Positions 1 through 8,435 are shown, counted from the first letter of the stretch. The stretch is DNA of 64,000 bases from Pararhizobium sp. IMCC3301 (GCF_030758315.1 NZ_CP132336.1:3997001-4061000), one strand, 5' to 3'. A program made the numbers and translations. The notes: a model not told the origin generated them from the letters alone.

Positions 1-1
1 C

Positions 2-40
2 GCCGCGCTGTTCGAAGGCGCGGCACCAGCGTCGAACTAG
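2..40 (+). CDS. C-terminal end of an unidentified upstream gene (partial)
   Basis: The first bases read as an open frame ending AALFEGAAPASN followed by TAG at 38-40. Only about 12 residues lie inside the window, so no family can be named. The next gene to the right, the Lrp/AsnC regulator, ends on the opposite strand at 112, so the two would be convergent. This is an inference from one short open frame and could be chance. Confidence 0.35.
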   Translation, partial: AALFEGAAPASN

Positions 41-111
41 TCAGGCGCGCCGTTCAGGCTCAGGCCCCATCAATTTCAATGGTGCCGAATGACGCCGGAG
101 AAACGTCGCGT

Positions 112-615
112 CTATTCAAGCGGCAGAGGTATGTCCGGCCAATCTTTTGTGATTTCTGCCTGAACGGGGCGATCGAGATAAGTCGTCAGAACGACATAGC
201 TCTTTGTTCCACGCACGCCGGGCAGGGCATAAAGCTGGGCGAGGAACTTTTCCATCGCATCGGCATTTTCCGTTCTGATTTTCATGATCACGCAGGTATC
301 GCCTGTCACCGAATGCAGTTCCTCCACTTCTGGAAAAGCGCGTAGTTTCATCATCCGTTCGCTCTTGCCCCAACCATTTGCGTCAACATGCACAAAGGCC
401 AGAAAGGGCTTGCCAATCGCCGCGCCATCAATGGCAATCGATGTACCTGTGATGGTACCGGATGCTTTCAGCTTCTTGACCCGTTCGTGCACTGCTGGAG
501 CTGAAAGCCCTACGGATTGACCAATGTCGGCGTAACTCTGACGGGCATCGCGCGCCAACTCGCCTAATATTGTTCGGTCAAAAGGGTCCAGGGGGCGGTC
601 AATTGCATGGCTCAT
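112..615 (-). CDS. Lrp/AsnC family transcriptional regulator
   Basis: This 167-residue protein has the two-part Lrp/AsnC plan. An N-terminal winged helix-turn-helix (about residues 10-60, with ARQSYADIGQSVGLSAPAVH) binds DNA. A C-terminal RAM/AsnC ligand domain (about 70-150, with VTGDTCVIMKIRT) usually senses an amino acid and drives oligomerization. A longer frame begins at 642, but the ATG at 615 has AGAGGA seven bases upstream and gives the usual family start, so I prefer it. It is divergent from a LysE-type exporter at 796, the classic arrangement in which the regulator controls amino-acid export. The amino acid sensed cannot be told from the sequence. Confidence 0.9.
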   Translation of the reverse strand: MSHAIDRPLDPFDRTILGELARDARQSYADIGQSVGLSAPAVHERVKKLKASGTITGTSIAIDGAAIGKPFLAFVHVDANGWGKSERMMKLRAFPEVEELHSVTGDTCVIMKIRTENADAMEKFLAQLYALPGVRGTKSYVVLTTYLDRPVQAEITKDWPDIPLPLE

Positions 616-795
616 CTGAATATCCTCTGTTTCTTCAATCATTCAGCAATAAAGTCTTGAGCAGAATTTTATTCAGCTTAACCTAATATATACAGAACGT
701 CATTCGGATATATTCGGTTTCGGTCTACATCGCTACGCCGCTTGATGCGGTCGCCTGGGTGCGATCGCTCAATCTGGAGAAATGGAGACTTTGTG
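616..795. promoter_or_regulatory. Divergent promoter region between asnC-like and lysE-like genes
   Basis: This 180-bp AT-rich gap separates two divergently transcribed genes and must hold both promoters. It contains a pair of similar TATAT-rich patches around 686-692 and 707-714, in keeping with the degenerate AT-rich sites of Lrp-family proteins. No precise operator can be assigned by eye. Confidence 0.4.
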
Positions 796-1422
796 ATGAC
801 GTTAGAAATTTTTGCAATTTTTCTGGTAACCACGGCCGTCGTCGTCTTTTCACCCGGCGCAGCAGCCATTGCCGTTGCTTCACAAGGAGCCGCAAACGGA
901 GGGCGAAAAGCCCTGGCCGGAGCCGTTGGAATTGCTGCAGCCAACGTTGTCTATTTTGTGTTATCGGCCACTGGTATTGCCTCACTCATCATCGCTTCCG
1001 GCACAGCTTTCATGATCATCAAGTGGGTCGGCGTTGGGTATCTGATCTGGTTGGGCCTCAACGCGTTTTTCAGTCCAGGCGGTGCCATTCAAATCAGACG
1101 CAACCAAAGCCCGTCGAGTACCCGGAGGCTGTTTAGCCAGGGCTTCATCATCGAGTTCGCAAATCCCAAGGCCCTGCTGTATTTCTCGGCGATCCTGCCT
1201 CAGTTCATCGATGCGAATGCCCCGATACTCCTGCAAATTCTTATTATGGGCGCTACTACACTGGTCATCGATCTGATATCTTACACGTGCTACGCCTTTC
1301 TGGGTGATTTCCTCACGCGTGGCGGATTAAAGCGCTGGGTGATCGGCGCGGTTAACAAGTCCGCTGGCGCAGCATTGCTGTTTGCTGCATTCCGGATGGC
1401 AAGCGTTAGCGCAACCAGATAG
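796..1422 (+). CDS. LysE family amino-acid exporter
   Basis: The 208-residue product is a small inner-membrane protein of the LysE/RhtB superfamily, which exports amino acids or their derivatives. The N-terminus (MTLEIFAIFLVTTAVVVFSP followed by GAA) carries the family's first membrane helix and Pro-Gly turn. About five or six hydrophobic helices follow, and the family's F-x-NPKALLYF-like segment is visible (residues about 120-130, EFANPKALLYF). An upstream in-frame ATG at 742 exists, but the ATG at 796 has GGAG about nine bases before it and matches family starts. The substrate is unknown; the divergent Lrp-type regulator suggests an amino acid. Confidence 0.9.
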   Translation: MTLEIFAIFLVTTAVVVFSPGAAAIAVASQGAANGGRKALAGAVGIAAANVVYFVLSATGIASLIIASGTAFMIIKWVGVGYLIWLGLNAFFSPGGAIQIRRNQSPSSTRRLFSQGFIIEFANPKALLYFSAILPQFIDANAPILLQILIMGATTLVIDLISYTCYAFLGDFLTRGGLKRWVIGAVNKSAGAALLFAAFRMASVSATR

Positions 1423-1482
1423 TTCGAGCACCTGAAGACCCTGATTTAGAAGCTGGTGACGGCAATCCATGGAGAAGGCGAC

Positions 1483-2238
1483 ATGACCGGATTTTCATAT
1501 CAGTTGTACAGCTCCCGCAATGTCCCGGCTTTGAGCGACACTTTGACCATGCTGGCACGTCTGGGTTATACCGCAGTGGAGGGCTATGGCGGGTTATTTG
1601 CGGATCGTTCTGCCGTTGACAATCTGGTTGCCAGTCTGGGTGACAGCGGTCTGAAAATGCCAACTGCTCATATGGACATCGATATGGTGGAAAATCAGTC
1701 AGACCGGGTGCTGAAAATTGCCAGATCCGTCGGCATTGAAACTGTCTTTGTGCCGTTTTTGCTGCCCGAGGAGCGCCCGTCATCTACGGTTGGCTGGCGC
1801 GAGTTCGGCAAAAGGCTGGATGCAGCCGGTGCACCCTTGCGCGCTGCGGGCCTTGGCTTCGGCTGGCATAATCATGATTTTGAATTCTGCCCCGTCTCCA
1901 CCGGGGAGATTCCGATGGATCTCATTCTTGAAGCCGCGCCAACGCTGGCATGGGAAGCAGATATTGCCTGGATTGTGCGCGGTGGAAGCGACCCGTTGGA
2001 ATGGATTGAAAAGCATGGAAACCGGATTGCGGCGGTCCATGTCAAAGACATTGCGGCTGAGGGGCAAAATACCGACGAGGATGGCTGGGCGGATGTCGGT
2101 GACGGCACTATGGACTGGCCCGCCATTATGAAAGCCTTGCGCGGAAAATCAGTCACCCATTTCATCATGGAACATGATAATCCCAGCGACGACAAGCGAT
2201 TTGCCGAGCGCTCGCTGAGTGCTGCCAAGAGTTTCTGA
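1483..2238 (+). CDS. Sugar phosphate isomerase/epimerase (xylose isomerase-like TIM barrel)
   Basis: This 251-residue protein belongs to the AP-endonuclease family 2 / IolE-like TIM-barrel superfamily, which isomerizes or epimerizes sugars and inositol derivatives with a divalent metal. The likely metal-site segments GWHNHDFEF (about residue 130) and FIMEHDN (about residue 230) are present. The ATG at 1483 has GGAGAAGG just upstream and is preferred to the in-frame codon at 1456. It is the first gene of a tight operon, with 11 bases to the Gfo/Idh/MocA oxidoreductase, followed by an aldo/keto reductase. That context points to catabolism of an unusual sugar or polyol. The substrate is not determined. 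Confidence 0.85.
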   Translation: MTGFSYQLYSSRNVPALSDTLTMLARLGYTAVEGYGGLFADRSAVDNLVASLGDSGLKMPTAHMDIDMVENQSDRVLKIARSVGIETVFVPFLLPEERPSSTVGWREFGKRLDAAGAPLRAAGLGFGWHNHDFEFCPVSTGEIPMDLILEAAPTLAWEADIAWIVRGGSDPLEWIEKHGNRIAAVHVKDIAAEGQNTDEDGWADVGDGTMDWPAIMKALRGKSVTHFIMEHDNPSDDKRFAERSLSAAKSF

Positions 2239-2249
2239 AGGGTCCGAAA

Positions 2250-3398
2250 ATGAGCGTATTGGGAGTTGGAGTCATCGGCTGTGGAAACATTTCCACAACC
2301 TATTTTTCGCTGGCGCCGCTTTTCAGGAGTATCGAAATTCGGGCCTGTGCGGATATCAATAGGACGGCGGCAGAAGCCAGGGCAGCTGAATATGGCCTGC
2401 GCGCGGACACGATTGATGCGCTGCTGCAGGCCGATGATATTGATCTGATTGTCAATCTGACGATCCCGGATGCCCACTACCGTATCACCAGGCAAATTCT
2501 GGAAGCGGGCAAACATGCCTATTCGGAAAAGCCGGTGGTGCTCAGCCTCGCGGAAGGCAGAATGCTGCAGGATATCGCGGCACAGAAAGGCCTGAAGGTC
2601 GGCTCGGCCCCGGATACGTTTCTGGGCGGTGCACACCAGCAGGCTCGAGCCTTTATCGACAGTGGCGCGGCAGGAACGATTACCTCGGGCACCGCGATTG
2701 TTCTCAGCCGCGGTATGGAACACTGGCATCCCAATCCGGACTTCTTTTTCCAGCCCGGTGCCGGCCCGGTGCTGGATCTGGGACCTTATTATCTTGCCAA
2801 TCTGATCAATCTGATCGGACCGGTGAAACGCGTCGCCGCGCTGACCTCCATGGCCTCAAAAACCCGGACGATTTCCAGCCAGCCGCGAGCCGGGGAAACG
2901 GTTCCGGTTGACACGCCGACCAATGTCCATGCGCTGCTGGAATTCGAGGAGGGCGCGACAATTACCATGCTGTCCAGCTGGGATGTCTGGGCACACCGGC
3001 ATTTTGATATGGAATTATATGGCACCGGGGGCTCGCTCTATGTGCCCGATCCGAATTTCTTCGGCGGCACGGTGATGGCCGGCGGAAACAATTTTTCAAA
3101 GGTTGAGCCGCTGCCGGCTTGGGACCATCCTTTCGGCAAGAATAATCAGCAGCAGGATGGCGAAGCCTGTGCCAATTACCGGACAGCCGGACTGGCTGAC
3201 ATGGCCGTTGCCATTATGCAGGGAAGGGATCATCGCTGTTCGCTGGAGCGGGCGCTGCATGCAGTGGATGTGATGACCTCGATTCTCAAATCCGGCGAAA
3301 CCGGCGAATTTGTCGCCATGACCACCACCTGCAGCAGACCTGCTGCTCTGGGCGTTGACGAAGCCCACACACTTTTGAAACAGGACACCCACTTTTGA
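2250..3398 (+). CDS. Gfo/Idh/MocA family NAD(P)-dependent oxidoreductase
   Basis: The 382-residue product has an N-terminal Rossmann fold beginning GVGVIGCGNIS, the EKPVVLSLAEG segment that carries the family's catalytic lysine (about residue 95), and the C-terminal alpha/beta domain with DLGPYYLANLINLIG. Such enzymes oxidize or reduce a sugar or cyclitol hydroxyl with NAD(P). It sits between a sugar isomerase and an aldo/keto reductase. The 3' end is odd: the last residues, including KQDTHF, are encoded by the first copies of a 20-bp triple repeat (3368-3427), and the TGA stop lies inside the second copy. The C-terminus has therefore probably been rewritten by the repeat. Confidence 0.9.
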   Translation: MSVLGVGVIGCGNISTTYFSLAPLFRSIEIRACADINRTAAEARAAEYGLRADTIDALLQADDIDLIVNLTIPDAHYRITRQILEAGKHAYSEKPVVLSLAEGRMLQDIAAQKGLKVGSAPDTFLGGAHQQARAFIDSGAAGTITSGTAIVLSRGMEHWHPNPDFFFQPGAGPVLDLGPYYLANLINLIGPVKRVAALTSMASKTRTISSQPRAGETVPVDTPTNVHALLEFEEGATITMLSSWDVWAHRHFDMELYGTGGSLYVPDPNFFGGTVMAGGNNFSKVEPLPAWDHPFGKNNQQQDGEACANYRTAGLADMAVAIMQGRDHRCSLERALHAVDVMTSILKSGETGEFVAMTTTCSRPAALGVDEAHTLLKQDTHF

Positions 3399-3427
3399 AA
3401 TAGGCCTCCCACTTTTGAAACAGGACA
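3368..3427. repeat. Three tandem 20-bp repeats across a gene junction
   Basis: Three copies of a unit close to CCCACTTTTGAAACAGGACA lie head to tail at 3368, 3388 and 3408, with ACTTTTGAAA repeated exactly at 3371, 3391 and 3411. Copy 2 differs in its last seven bases (TAGGCCT). The Gfo/Idh stop codon falls in copy 2, and copy 3 supplies the AGGA that serves as ribosome-binding site for the aldo/keto reductase at 3435. The reverse complement begins TGTCCTG, which recalls the repeated TGT-type ends of some insertion sequences, but no transposase is present. Confidence 0.85.
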
Positions 3428-3434
3428 GATAATT

Positions 3435-4484
3435 ATGAATTGGCATCCCAACGAAAACCGTTACGATAAAATGCGCTACAACCGTGTCGGCAACAGCGGT
3501 TTGAAAATTTCGGCGCTGTCACTGGGGCTGTGGCACAATTTTGGCGATGACACGCCGCACACCACCAAACAGGCTATCTGCCGTCAGGCGCTCGACAGCG
3601 GTATCACCCATTTTGATCTGGCCAATAATTACGGACCGCCTCCCGGATCGGCTGAAACTGCATTTGGTGAGATTCTGAAAGATGATTTTCACGGTCTGCG
3701 CGATGAGCTGATCATTTCTTCCAAGGCTGGATATCTGATGTGGCCCGGACCCTATGGCGAATGGGGCAGCCGCAAATATCTCATTGCCAGTTGTGACCAG
3801 AGCCTGAAACGTATGGGCCTCGATTATGTCGATATTTTTTATTCCCATCGTTTCGACCCAAAAACGCCGTTGGAAGAAACCATGGGCGCGCTGGATCATA
3901 TTGTGCGCTCCGGCCGGGCGCTTTATGCCGGAATTTCCTCCTATAATTCCCAGCGCACACGGGAAGCGGCCAAAATCCTCAATGATCTTGGCACACCTTG
4001 CCTGATTCATCAGCCGAGCTATTCCATGCTCAATCGCTGGGTTGAGGAGGATGGATTGCTGAATACGCTGGACGATCTCGGGGTTGGCTCCATTGTGTTT
4101 TCTCCGCTGGCGCAGGGCATGCTGACCGACAAATATCTGGGCGGTGTTCCAGATGACAGCCGGGCGGCTCAGGATAAATCTCTCAACCCGGATTTTCTCA
4201 ATGAGAAGACTCTGGCCAACATCCGTGCACTGAACGAGATCGCACAAAGCCGTGGCCAGACACTGGCACAGATGGCGATAGCCTGGGTTCTGCGCGGTGG
4301 CCGAGTCAGCACCGCGCTCATAGGTGCCAGCCGTCCCCAGCAGGTGGTGGATTGCGTTGCCGCGCTCGATAATCCTGAATTCAGCGATGAAGAGCTGGCC
4401 CGGATCGACAGCCACGCCAAGGATGCTGACATCAATCTGTGGGCAGCCTCCGCCGAGCGCAAAGGACCGCAGCGCAAGAAATAA
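3435..4484 (+). CDS. Aldo/keto reductase, YghZ (L-glyceraldehyde-3-phosphate reductase) type
   Basis: This 349-residue NADPH-dependent reductase has the N-terminus typical of the YghZ subgroup (ENRYDKMRYNRVGNSGLK, then LSLGLWHNFGDD). The aldo/keto reductase tetrad is recognizable: Asp and Tyr in DLANNYGPP (about residue 60), Lys in SSKAGYLMW and His in YSHRFDP. A C-terminal cofactor loop (ALIGASRPQQV) is present. It is the third gene of the sugar operon, 36 bases after the oxidoreductase, and its ribosome-binding site lies in the last copy of the 20-bp repeat. In Escherichia coli the homologue reduces L-glyceraldehyde 3-phosphate; the substrate here is inferred only. Confidence 0.92.
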   Translation: MNWHPNENRYDKMRYNRVGNSGLKISALSLGLWHNFGDDTPHTTKQAICRQALDSGITHFDLANNYGPPPGSAETAFGEILKDDFHGLRDELIISSKAGYLMWPGPYGEWGSRKYLIASCDQSLKRMGLDYVDIFYSHRFDPKTPLEETMGALDHIVRSGRALYAGISSYNSQRTREAAKILNDLGTPCLIHQPSYSMLNRWVEEDGLLNTLDDLGVGSIVFSPLAQGMLTDKYLGGVPDDSRAAQDKSLNPDFLNEKTLANIRALNEIAQSRGQTLAQMAIAWVLRGGRVSTALIGASRPQQVVDCVAALDNPEFSDEELARIDSHAKDADINLWAASAERKGPQRKK

Positions 4485-4684
4485 GGGTGGGTCCGGCGCA
4501 GCATGGAATTGAGCGTCGTAGACCCGTTCAAGCAAGCAACCAGCCCGGCTTGGACGTCGGGTTCGAGCCCAAAATTGCCCTTCTTTCCAATTTGTGTGAG
4601 CGTAAATCCTTTCATCCAGGGTTGCCGCGAAAGAAGTCTTCGTAGACCATCTGCAATTACAGATTTGAGGACTGGTTTCACGTC

Positions 4685-5545
4685 ATGCGCAGTTTGTTTG
4701 TCGGATTGGCTTTTGTGTCCGGCCTCTTCGTCGTCGTCGGATTCAGCGGCCCAATACACCGGAGCATTGACACCATTTCGATGGGACTGCCGGTGTTTGG
4801 ATTAGTCTGCATTATCGGCATATTTGCGGCTAAACAGGTCTGGCTCAGGCTATTCTTTGCAACCACGGCAATTGCTGCCTGTCTTACAGTCGCAAGCTTC
4901 TTCTTGCCGCAAAACCCTGGTGGAGATCTGCGGTTATATTCAAAAAACCTATGGTATGCGAACTCGCAACTCCCGGCCTTGGTCGCGGATATAGAGGCAG
5001 CGCAGGTTGAGGTCGTTATGCTTCAAGAAGTTTCTGACCGAAATAAAGTAGTGCTTGAGCTGCTTCAAAAGAGTTTTCCTTTCCAGCATCTTTGCCGATT
5101 TTCGGGGTGGAGCGGGATCGCTCTGGCGTCGCGATACCCTTTTGATGGTGAGCCTGAATGCTCAAACTGGCGCGCTGTTGCTGTTGCGCCTATTCGGCTC
5201 GAAGGCAGAAGGGTATGGTTGGTATCAGCACATATCCCATGGCCGTGGCCATATGACAGCATCAATAACGAAACAGAAGCTGAACGAGTGCTCGCAGGGC
5301 TGGAGGGCATGGTGGTGATTGGTGGTGATTTCAATATCATGCCCTGGACAGGACGAGTCAGAAGAATAGCCTCGATAACAAATACCAAAATCGCCGGGCC
5401 TGTCAGACCCACGTTGAAATTTCGTAATTTACCGCTGCCCATTGACTTTGCTATGGGACCAAAGGGAGGTTCACTGGAAGTGCGCCCCTTGCTTGGTTCA
5501 GATCATGCCGGAATTGTCGCAAACTTAAAACTATGGTCGCCTTAA
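4685..5545 (+). CDS. Endonuclease/exonuclease/phosphatase family membrane protein (VanJ-like)
   Basis: The 286-residue protein has three hydrophobic N-terminal segments (about residues 3-22, 34-52 and 55-75), which anchor it in the membrane. An EEP catalytic domain follows. Motifs seen are MLQEV (metal-binding Glu, about residue 118), SAHIPWP, GGDFNIMPWT (catalytic Asp-Asn), PIDFAM and SDHAGI near the C-terminus. This layout matches VanJ-like EEP proteins, which act on lipid-linked or other phosphodiesters. The gene stands alone, with about 200 bases of empty sequence before it. Its codon use looks somewhat more AT-rich than its neighbours', which may hint at separate origin. The substrate is unknown. 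Confidence 0.8.
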   Translation: MRSLFVGLAFVSGLFVVVGFSGPIHRSIDTISMGLPVFGLVCIIGIFAAKQVWLRLFFATTAIAACLTVASFFLPQNPGGDLRLYSKNLWYANSQLPALVADIEAAQVEVVMLQEVSDRNKVVLELLQKSFPFQHLCRFSGWSGIALASRYPFDGEPECSNWRAVAVAPIRLEGRRVWLVSAHIPWPWPYDSINNETEAERVLAGLEGMVVIGGDFNIMPWTGRVRRIASITNTKIAGPVRPTLKFRNLPLPIDFAMGPKGGSLEVRPLLGSDHAGIVANLKLWSP

Positions 5546-5578
5546 ATCCAGCGAGCGGCGTATAGCGCTGCCCATCGG

Positions 5579-5596
5579 GCACCACCTTTGTGGTGC
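5579..5596. repeat. Small perfect hairpin after the EEP gene
   Basis: GCACCAC and GTGGTGC form a 7-bp perfect stem with a CTTT loop, 34 bases after the EEP stop codon. There is no run of T after it, so a classic Rho-independent terminator is doubtful. It may only stabilize the mRNA end. Confidence 0.4.
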
Positions 5597-5718
5597 AATA
5601 ACCGCAGCGCCATATTGGCACGGGTCGCCGCCTGTGCCATAGGAACGTCCACACCTTTCCAACCCAACCGGCCCAACCCGACCGGTTTACCTCAACAGAC
5701 ACAGTAAAGGAGCGGCAC

Positions 5719-6567
5719 ATGAAACTCGTCAGATACGGGGCGCTGGGCGCTGAAAAACCAGGCATGATTGATCAGGACGGCGCATTGCGCGATCTGTCAG
5801 GCCACCTGAATGACATTGAACCCTCTACGCTGACAAAGGATCGCCTGAGCGCTCTGCGCGCGCTCGACCCGGGCAATCTCCCGTTGGTGGACGGCCAGCC
5901 ACGGTATGGCGCCTGCATCAGTGGCGTTCCGAATTTTTACTGTGTCGGTCTGAATTATGTAAATCACGCCAAGGAAAGCGGCATGGAACCACCGGCGGAG
6001 CCGATTCTGTTTTCCAAGGCAACGTCTTGCATTCAAGGACCGAACGATGAAATCATTATTCCCAAAGGCAGCGTAAAATCGGATTGGGAAGTTGAACTTG
6101 GAGTGGTTATCGGTGCTGTGACCGAGCATGTCAGCGAAGCAGACGCGCTCAACTGCGTCGCAGGTTATTGTCTGATCAATGACATGTCTGAACGCAGTTT
6201 CCAGATTGAACGTGGCGGCCAGTGGATCAAGGGCAAATCCGCACCCACTTTCGGCCCGATCGGACCATGGCTGGTGACGACGGACGAGATCCCCGATCCT
6301 CAGGTGCTGCCGCTCTGGCTGAAGCTGAACGGCAAGACCGTGCAGAATTCCAACACGTCGGATATGATTTTCTCGGTGGCCACCATTGTCAGCTATATGA
6401 GCCAGTTTATGCGCCTGATGCCGGGTGATGTCATCGCCACAGGCACCCCCGAAGGGGTTGGCATGGGCATGAAACCGCCTCGTTATCTGGTTGATGGCGA
6501 CCAGTTGGAACTGGGAATTGACGGTTTGGGCGTGCAGAATCAGAATGTCCACGCATTCGGTCACTAG
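5719..6567 (+). CDS. Fumarylacetoacetate hydrolase (FAH) family protein
   Basis: This 282-residue enzyme is of the FAH/ureidoglycolate lyase-like group, whose members cleave C-C bonds or decarboxylate 2-oxo acids with Mg2+ or Mn2+. Family landmarks are GLNYVNHAKESG (about residue 76), DWEVELGVVIG with metal-binding acidic residues (about residue 120), NDMSERSFQ, GKSAPTFGPIGPWLVT and GTPEGVGMG near the C-terminus. AAAGGAG before the ATG supports the start. It is a single gene followed by a hairpin terminator at 6608-6638. The exact substrate cannot be told; related proteins work in aromatic or sugar-acid catabolism. Confidence 0.88.
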   Translation: MKLVRYGALGAEKPGMIDQDGALRDLSGHLNDIEPSTLTKDRLSALRALDPGNLPLVDGQPRYGACISGVPNFYCVGLNYVNHAKESGMEPPAEPILFSKATSCIQGPNDEIIIPKGSVKSDWEVELGVVIGAVTEHVSEADALNCVAGYCLINDMSERSFQIERGGQWIKGKSAPTFGPIGPWLVTTDEIPDPQVLPLWLKLNGKTVQNSNTSDMIFSVATIVSYMSQFMRLMPGDVIATGTPEGVGMGMKPPRYLVDGDQLELGIDGLGVQNQNVHAFGH

Positions 6568-6607
6568 ACGGATCTGAGACTTGGATTGCTGAATTCGTTG
6601 TGAATCA

Positions 6608-6638
6608 GCCCGATTGGATTTTTCCGGTCGGGCGTTTT
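6608..6638 (+). terminator. Probable Rho-independent terminator after the FAH gene
   Basis: GCCCGA (6608-6613) pairs with TCGGGC (6628-6633), with a short inner GG/CC pairing, and the stem is followed by GTTTT. It lies 41 bases after the FAH stop codon and before the hemA promoter region. Confidence 0.6.
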
Positions 6639-6693
6639 CAAGTGTTTGAAAGAATTGATAAAACAACGCCAGCAGCACAAAAAGTGGGCCCGT

Positions 6694-6707
6694 TTGATCT
6701 GAGTCAA
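6694..6707. promoter_or_regulatory. FNR-like box upstream of hemA
   Basis: TTGATCTGAGTCAA matches the FNR/FnrL consensus TTGAT-N4-ATCAA except for one base, and lies in a wider perfect dyad, CGTTTGA (6691-6697) with TCAAACG (6704-6710). It is 156 bases before the hemA start. Oxygen control of hemA by FnrL through such a box is known in Rhodobacter, so similar control is a reasonable inference here. The 295-bp gap 6568-6862 otherwise holds only the terminator above and the hemA leader. Confidence 0.6.
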
Positions 6708-6862
6708 ACGCTTCGAATCCAGGATATGACACGGTCCACATGACAGGCAGAAGCGCCCATGCACACAAAAGGTTGAAGCTTCAAAACCGACGGAAAACTT
6801 CATTCCGGTTGAATTTGACGGTGTGGCTGCTAGATTGGAACGAGTAAAAAGTGGAGATCTCC

Positions 6863-8077
6863 ATGGACTATAACGCGCTGTTCAGACAACAACTCGACAA
6901 GTTGCGTGAAGATGGTAATTACCGCGTTTTTGCCGAACTGGAACGTCACAGCGGCGGATTTCCAAAAGCCACGCGCCACCGCGATGGTGGCACCGACGAA
7001 GTTACGGTCTGGTGTTCCAATGATTATCTCGGCATGGGGCAGAATCCTGCGGTGATTGCAGCGATGAGCGATGTGATCGCAAAATCCGGAGCCGGAGCCG
7101 GCGGAACGCGGAACATTTCCGGCACCAATCACCATCATGTTTTGCTGGAACGCGAACTGGCCGATTTGCATCGCAAGGAAGATGCGCTGATATTCACGTC
7201 CGGCTATGTCTCGAATTGGGCGGCGCTGAGCACGCTTGGTTCGAAACTTCCTGGCTGCATTATCTATTCTGACGCCCTCAACCATGCCTCCATGATTGAA
7301 GGCATTCGCCACAGCCGGGCTGAAAAACGGGTTTTCAAACACAACTCTCCTGATGATTTACGGCGAAAACTGGCAGCAGATGACCCTGCAGCGCCGAAAC
7401 TTGTGGCGTTTGAGTCGGTCTATTCGATGGATGGCGATATCGCACCAATCAAGGAATTGTGCGATGTCGCTGATGAATTCGGTGCCATGACCTATCTCGA
7501 TGAAGTTCACGCAGTCGGTCTTTACGGACCGCGCGGCGGCGGCATCGCCGAACGCGAAGGTCTGATGGATCGGTTGACAGTGATCGAAGGCACACTTGGC
7601 AAAGCCTATGGTGTAATGGGCGGATATATTACCGGCTCAACCGAACTGTGCGATTTCGTCCGCAGTTTTGCCTCCGGCTTTATCTTTACCACCGCCATTC
7701 CGCCTGCTTTGGCGGCCGGTGCCGTTGCCAGCATCAAATATCTGAAAAACAGCCAGGCCGAGCGCATTCAGCACAAGGAACGCGTTGCCACATTGCGGGC
7801 CAAGCTAGATGCCAAGGGCATTCCGCACATGTCCAATCCCAGCCATATTGTGCCGGTAGTTGTCGGCAATGCGGCGAAATGCAAATGGATCAGCGATCTG
7901 CTGCTGGACAATTACGGCATTTACGTCCAGCCGATCAATTATCCAACGGTGCCGGAGGGTACCGAACGACTGCGCTTTACGCCCACACCGTTGCACACAG
8001 ATGACGACATGGATCAACTGGTCCGCGCCCTGTCCGATCTGTGGTCACAGTGCGCGCTGTCGAGAGCTGTCGCTTAA
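6863..8077 (+). CDS. hemA: 5-aminolevulinate synthase
   Basis: This 404-residue PLP enzyme condenses glycine and succinyl-CoA to 5-aminolevulinate, the first step of tetrapyrrole synthesis in alphaproteobacteria (Shemin pathway). The N-terminus [11 protein letters not shown] matches the family. [10 protein letters not shown] and [13 protein letters not shown] mark the substrate region, [11 protein letters not shown] holds the cofactor-binding Asp and His, and the PLP lysine lies in [13 protein letters not shown] (about residue 244). A GTG at 6851 is in frame, but the ATG at 6863 has GGAG seven bases upstream and gives the conserved start. An FNR-like box about 160 bases upstream suggests oxygen-responsive expression, fitting the nitrate-respiration genes at the right end. 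Confidence 0.97.
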   Translation: MDYNALFRQQLDKLREDGNYRVFAELERHSGGFPKATRHRDGGTDEVTVWCSNDYLGMGQNPAVIAAMSDVIAKSGAGAGGTRNISGTNHHHVLLERELADLHRKEDALIFTSGYVSNWAALSTLGSKLPGCIIYSDALNHASMIEGIRHSRAEKRVFKHNSPDDLRRKLAADDPAAPKLVAFESVYSMDGDIAPIKELCDVADEFGAMTYLDEVHAVGLYGPRGGGIAEREGLMDRLTVIEGTLGKAYGVMGGYITGSTELCDFVRSFASGFIFTTAIPPALAAGAVASIKYLKNSQAERIQHKERVATLRAKLDAKGIPHMSNPSHIVPVVVGNAAKCKWISDLLLDNYGIYVQPINYPTVPEGTERLRFTPTPLHTDDDMDQLVRALSDLWSQCALSRAVA

Positions 8078-8435
8078 AATTCCTCTGCAATTACCCTGAT
8101 GCTTGCAGCGAAGCCGGGAAGCCGCCCGCCAGGGAATCACTCTCCGGGGAATCACTTGCCGCCCGGGGAATCACTTGCCGCCCGGGGAATCACTTGCCGC
8201 AGAGCCACTCGCTGCAGAATTACGGGCTCTATTGCGGACAGGTGGCTTCAATCCGCGGACCATTGTTCCGGTCTCCAAAAGCGCAGTTTTGGCTGATTAA
8301 ACGGCTTCCTGCAGATTGAGCAAAATTTCAACTTGGCACAGATTTGCCTTATTCTTTATCCGGTGTAATCTATGCCAGATGAAAAGATGCTGATCAGTCA
8401 ATGATTTGCCATCATCTGCAAGAGCGGATTATTTG
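8078..8435. other. 358-bp gene-free gap with short tandem repeats
   Basis: No convincing gene was found between hemA and the AsmA gene. The left part carries 19-bp tandem repeats (8131-8200). A short inverted repeat, CCAAAA with TTTTGG, lies at about 8274-8291. The right part is AT-rich (about 8320-8400) and is the likely promoter region of the AsmA gene. Confidence 0.6.
8131..8200. repeat. 19-bp tandem repeats (GGGGAATCACTTGCCGCCC)
   Basis: The core GGGGAATCAC occurs at 8146, 8165 and 8184, exactly 19 bases apart, with a partial copy at 8132 (15 bases before the first full one) and a decayed tail to about 8215. The unit length is not a multiple of three, so it is unlikely to be coding. It starts about 55 bases after the hemA stop codon. 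The function is unknown; replication slippage is the simplest origin. Confidence 0.8.

Noticed and set aside
3368-3427. Possible CRISPR or integron attC-like repeats
   Set aside because: The units are tandem without spacers, have no internal dyad, and no integrase or cas gene is nearby.
4555-4580. GGGTTCGAGCCC resembling a tRNA T-arm
   Set aside because: No acceptor stem, D-arm or anticodon arm can be folded around it; the upstream 70 bases do not fit a tRNA.
6706-6722. TTCGAATCC resembling a tRNA T-loop
   Set aside because: It lies inside the hemA leader next to the FNR-like dyad, and no cloverleaf can be formed.
8131-8200. Possible CRISPR array
   Set aside because: The 19-bp units are directly tandem with no unique spacers, and there are no cas genes.
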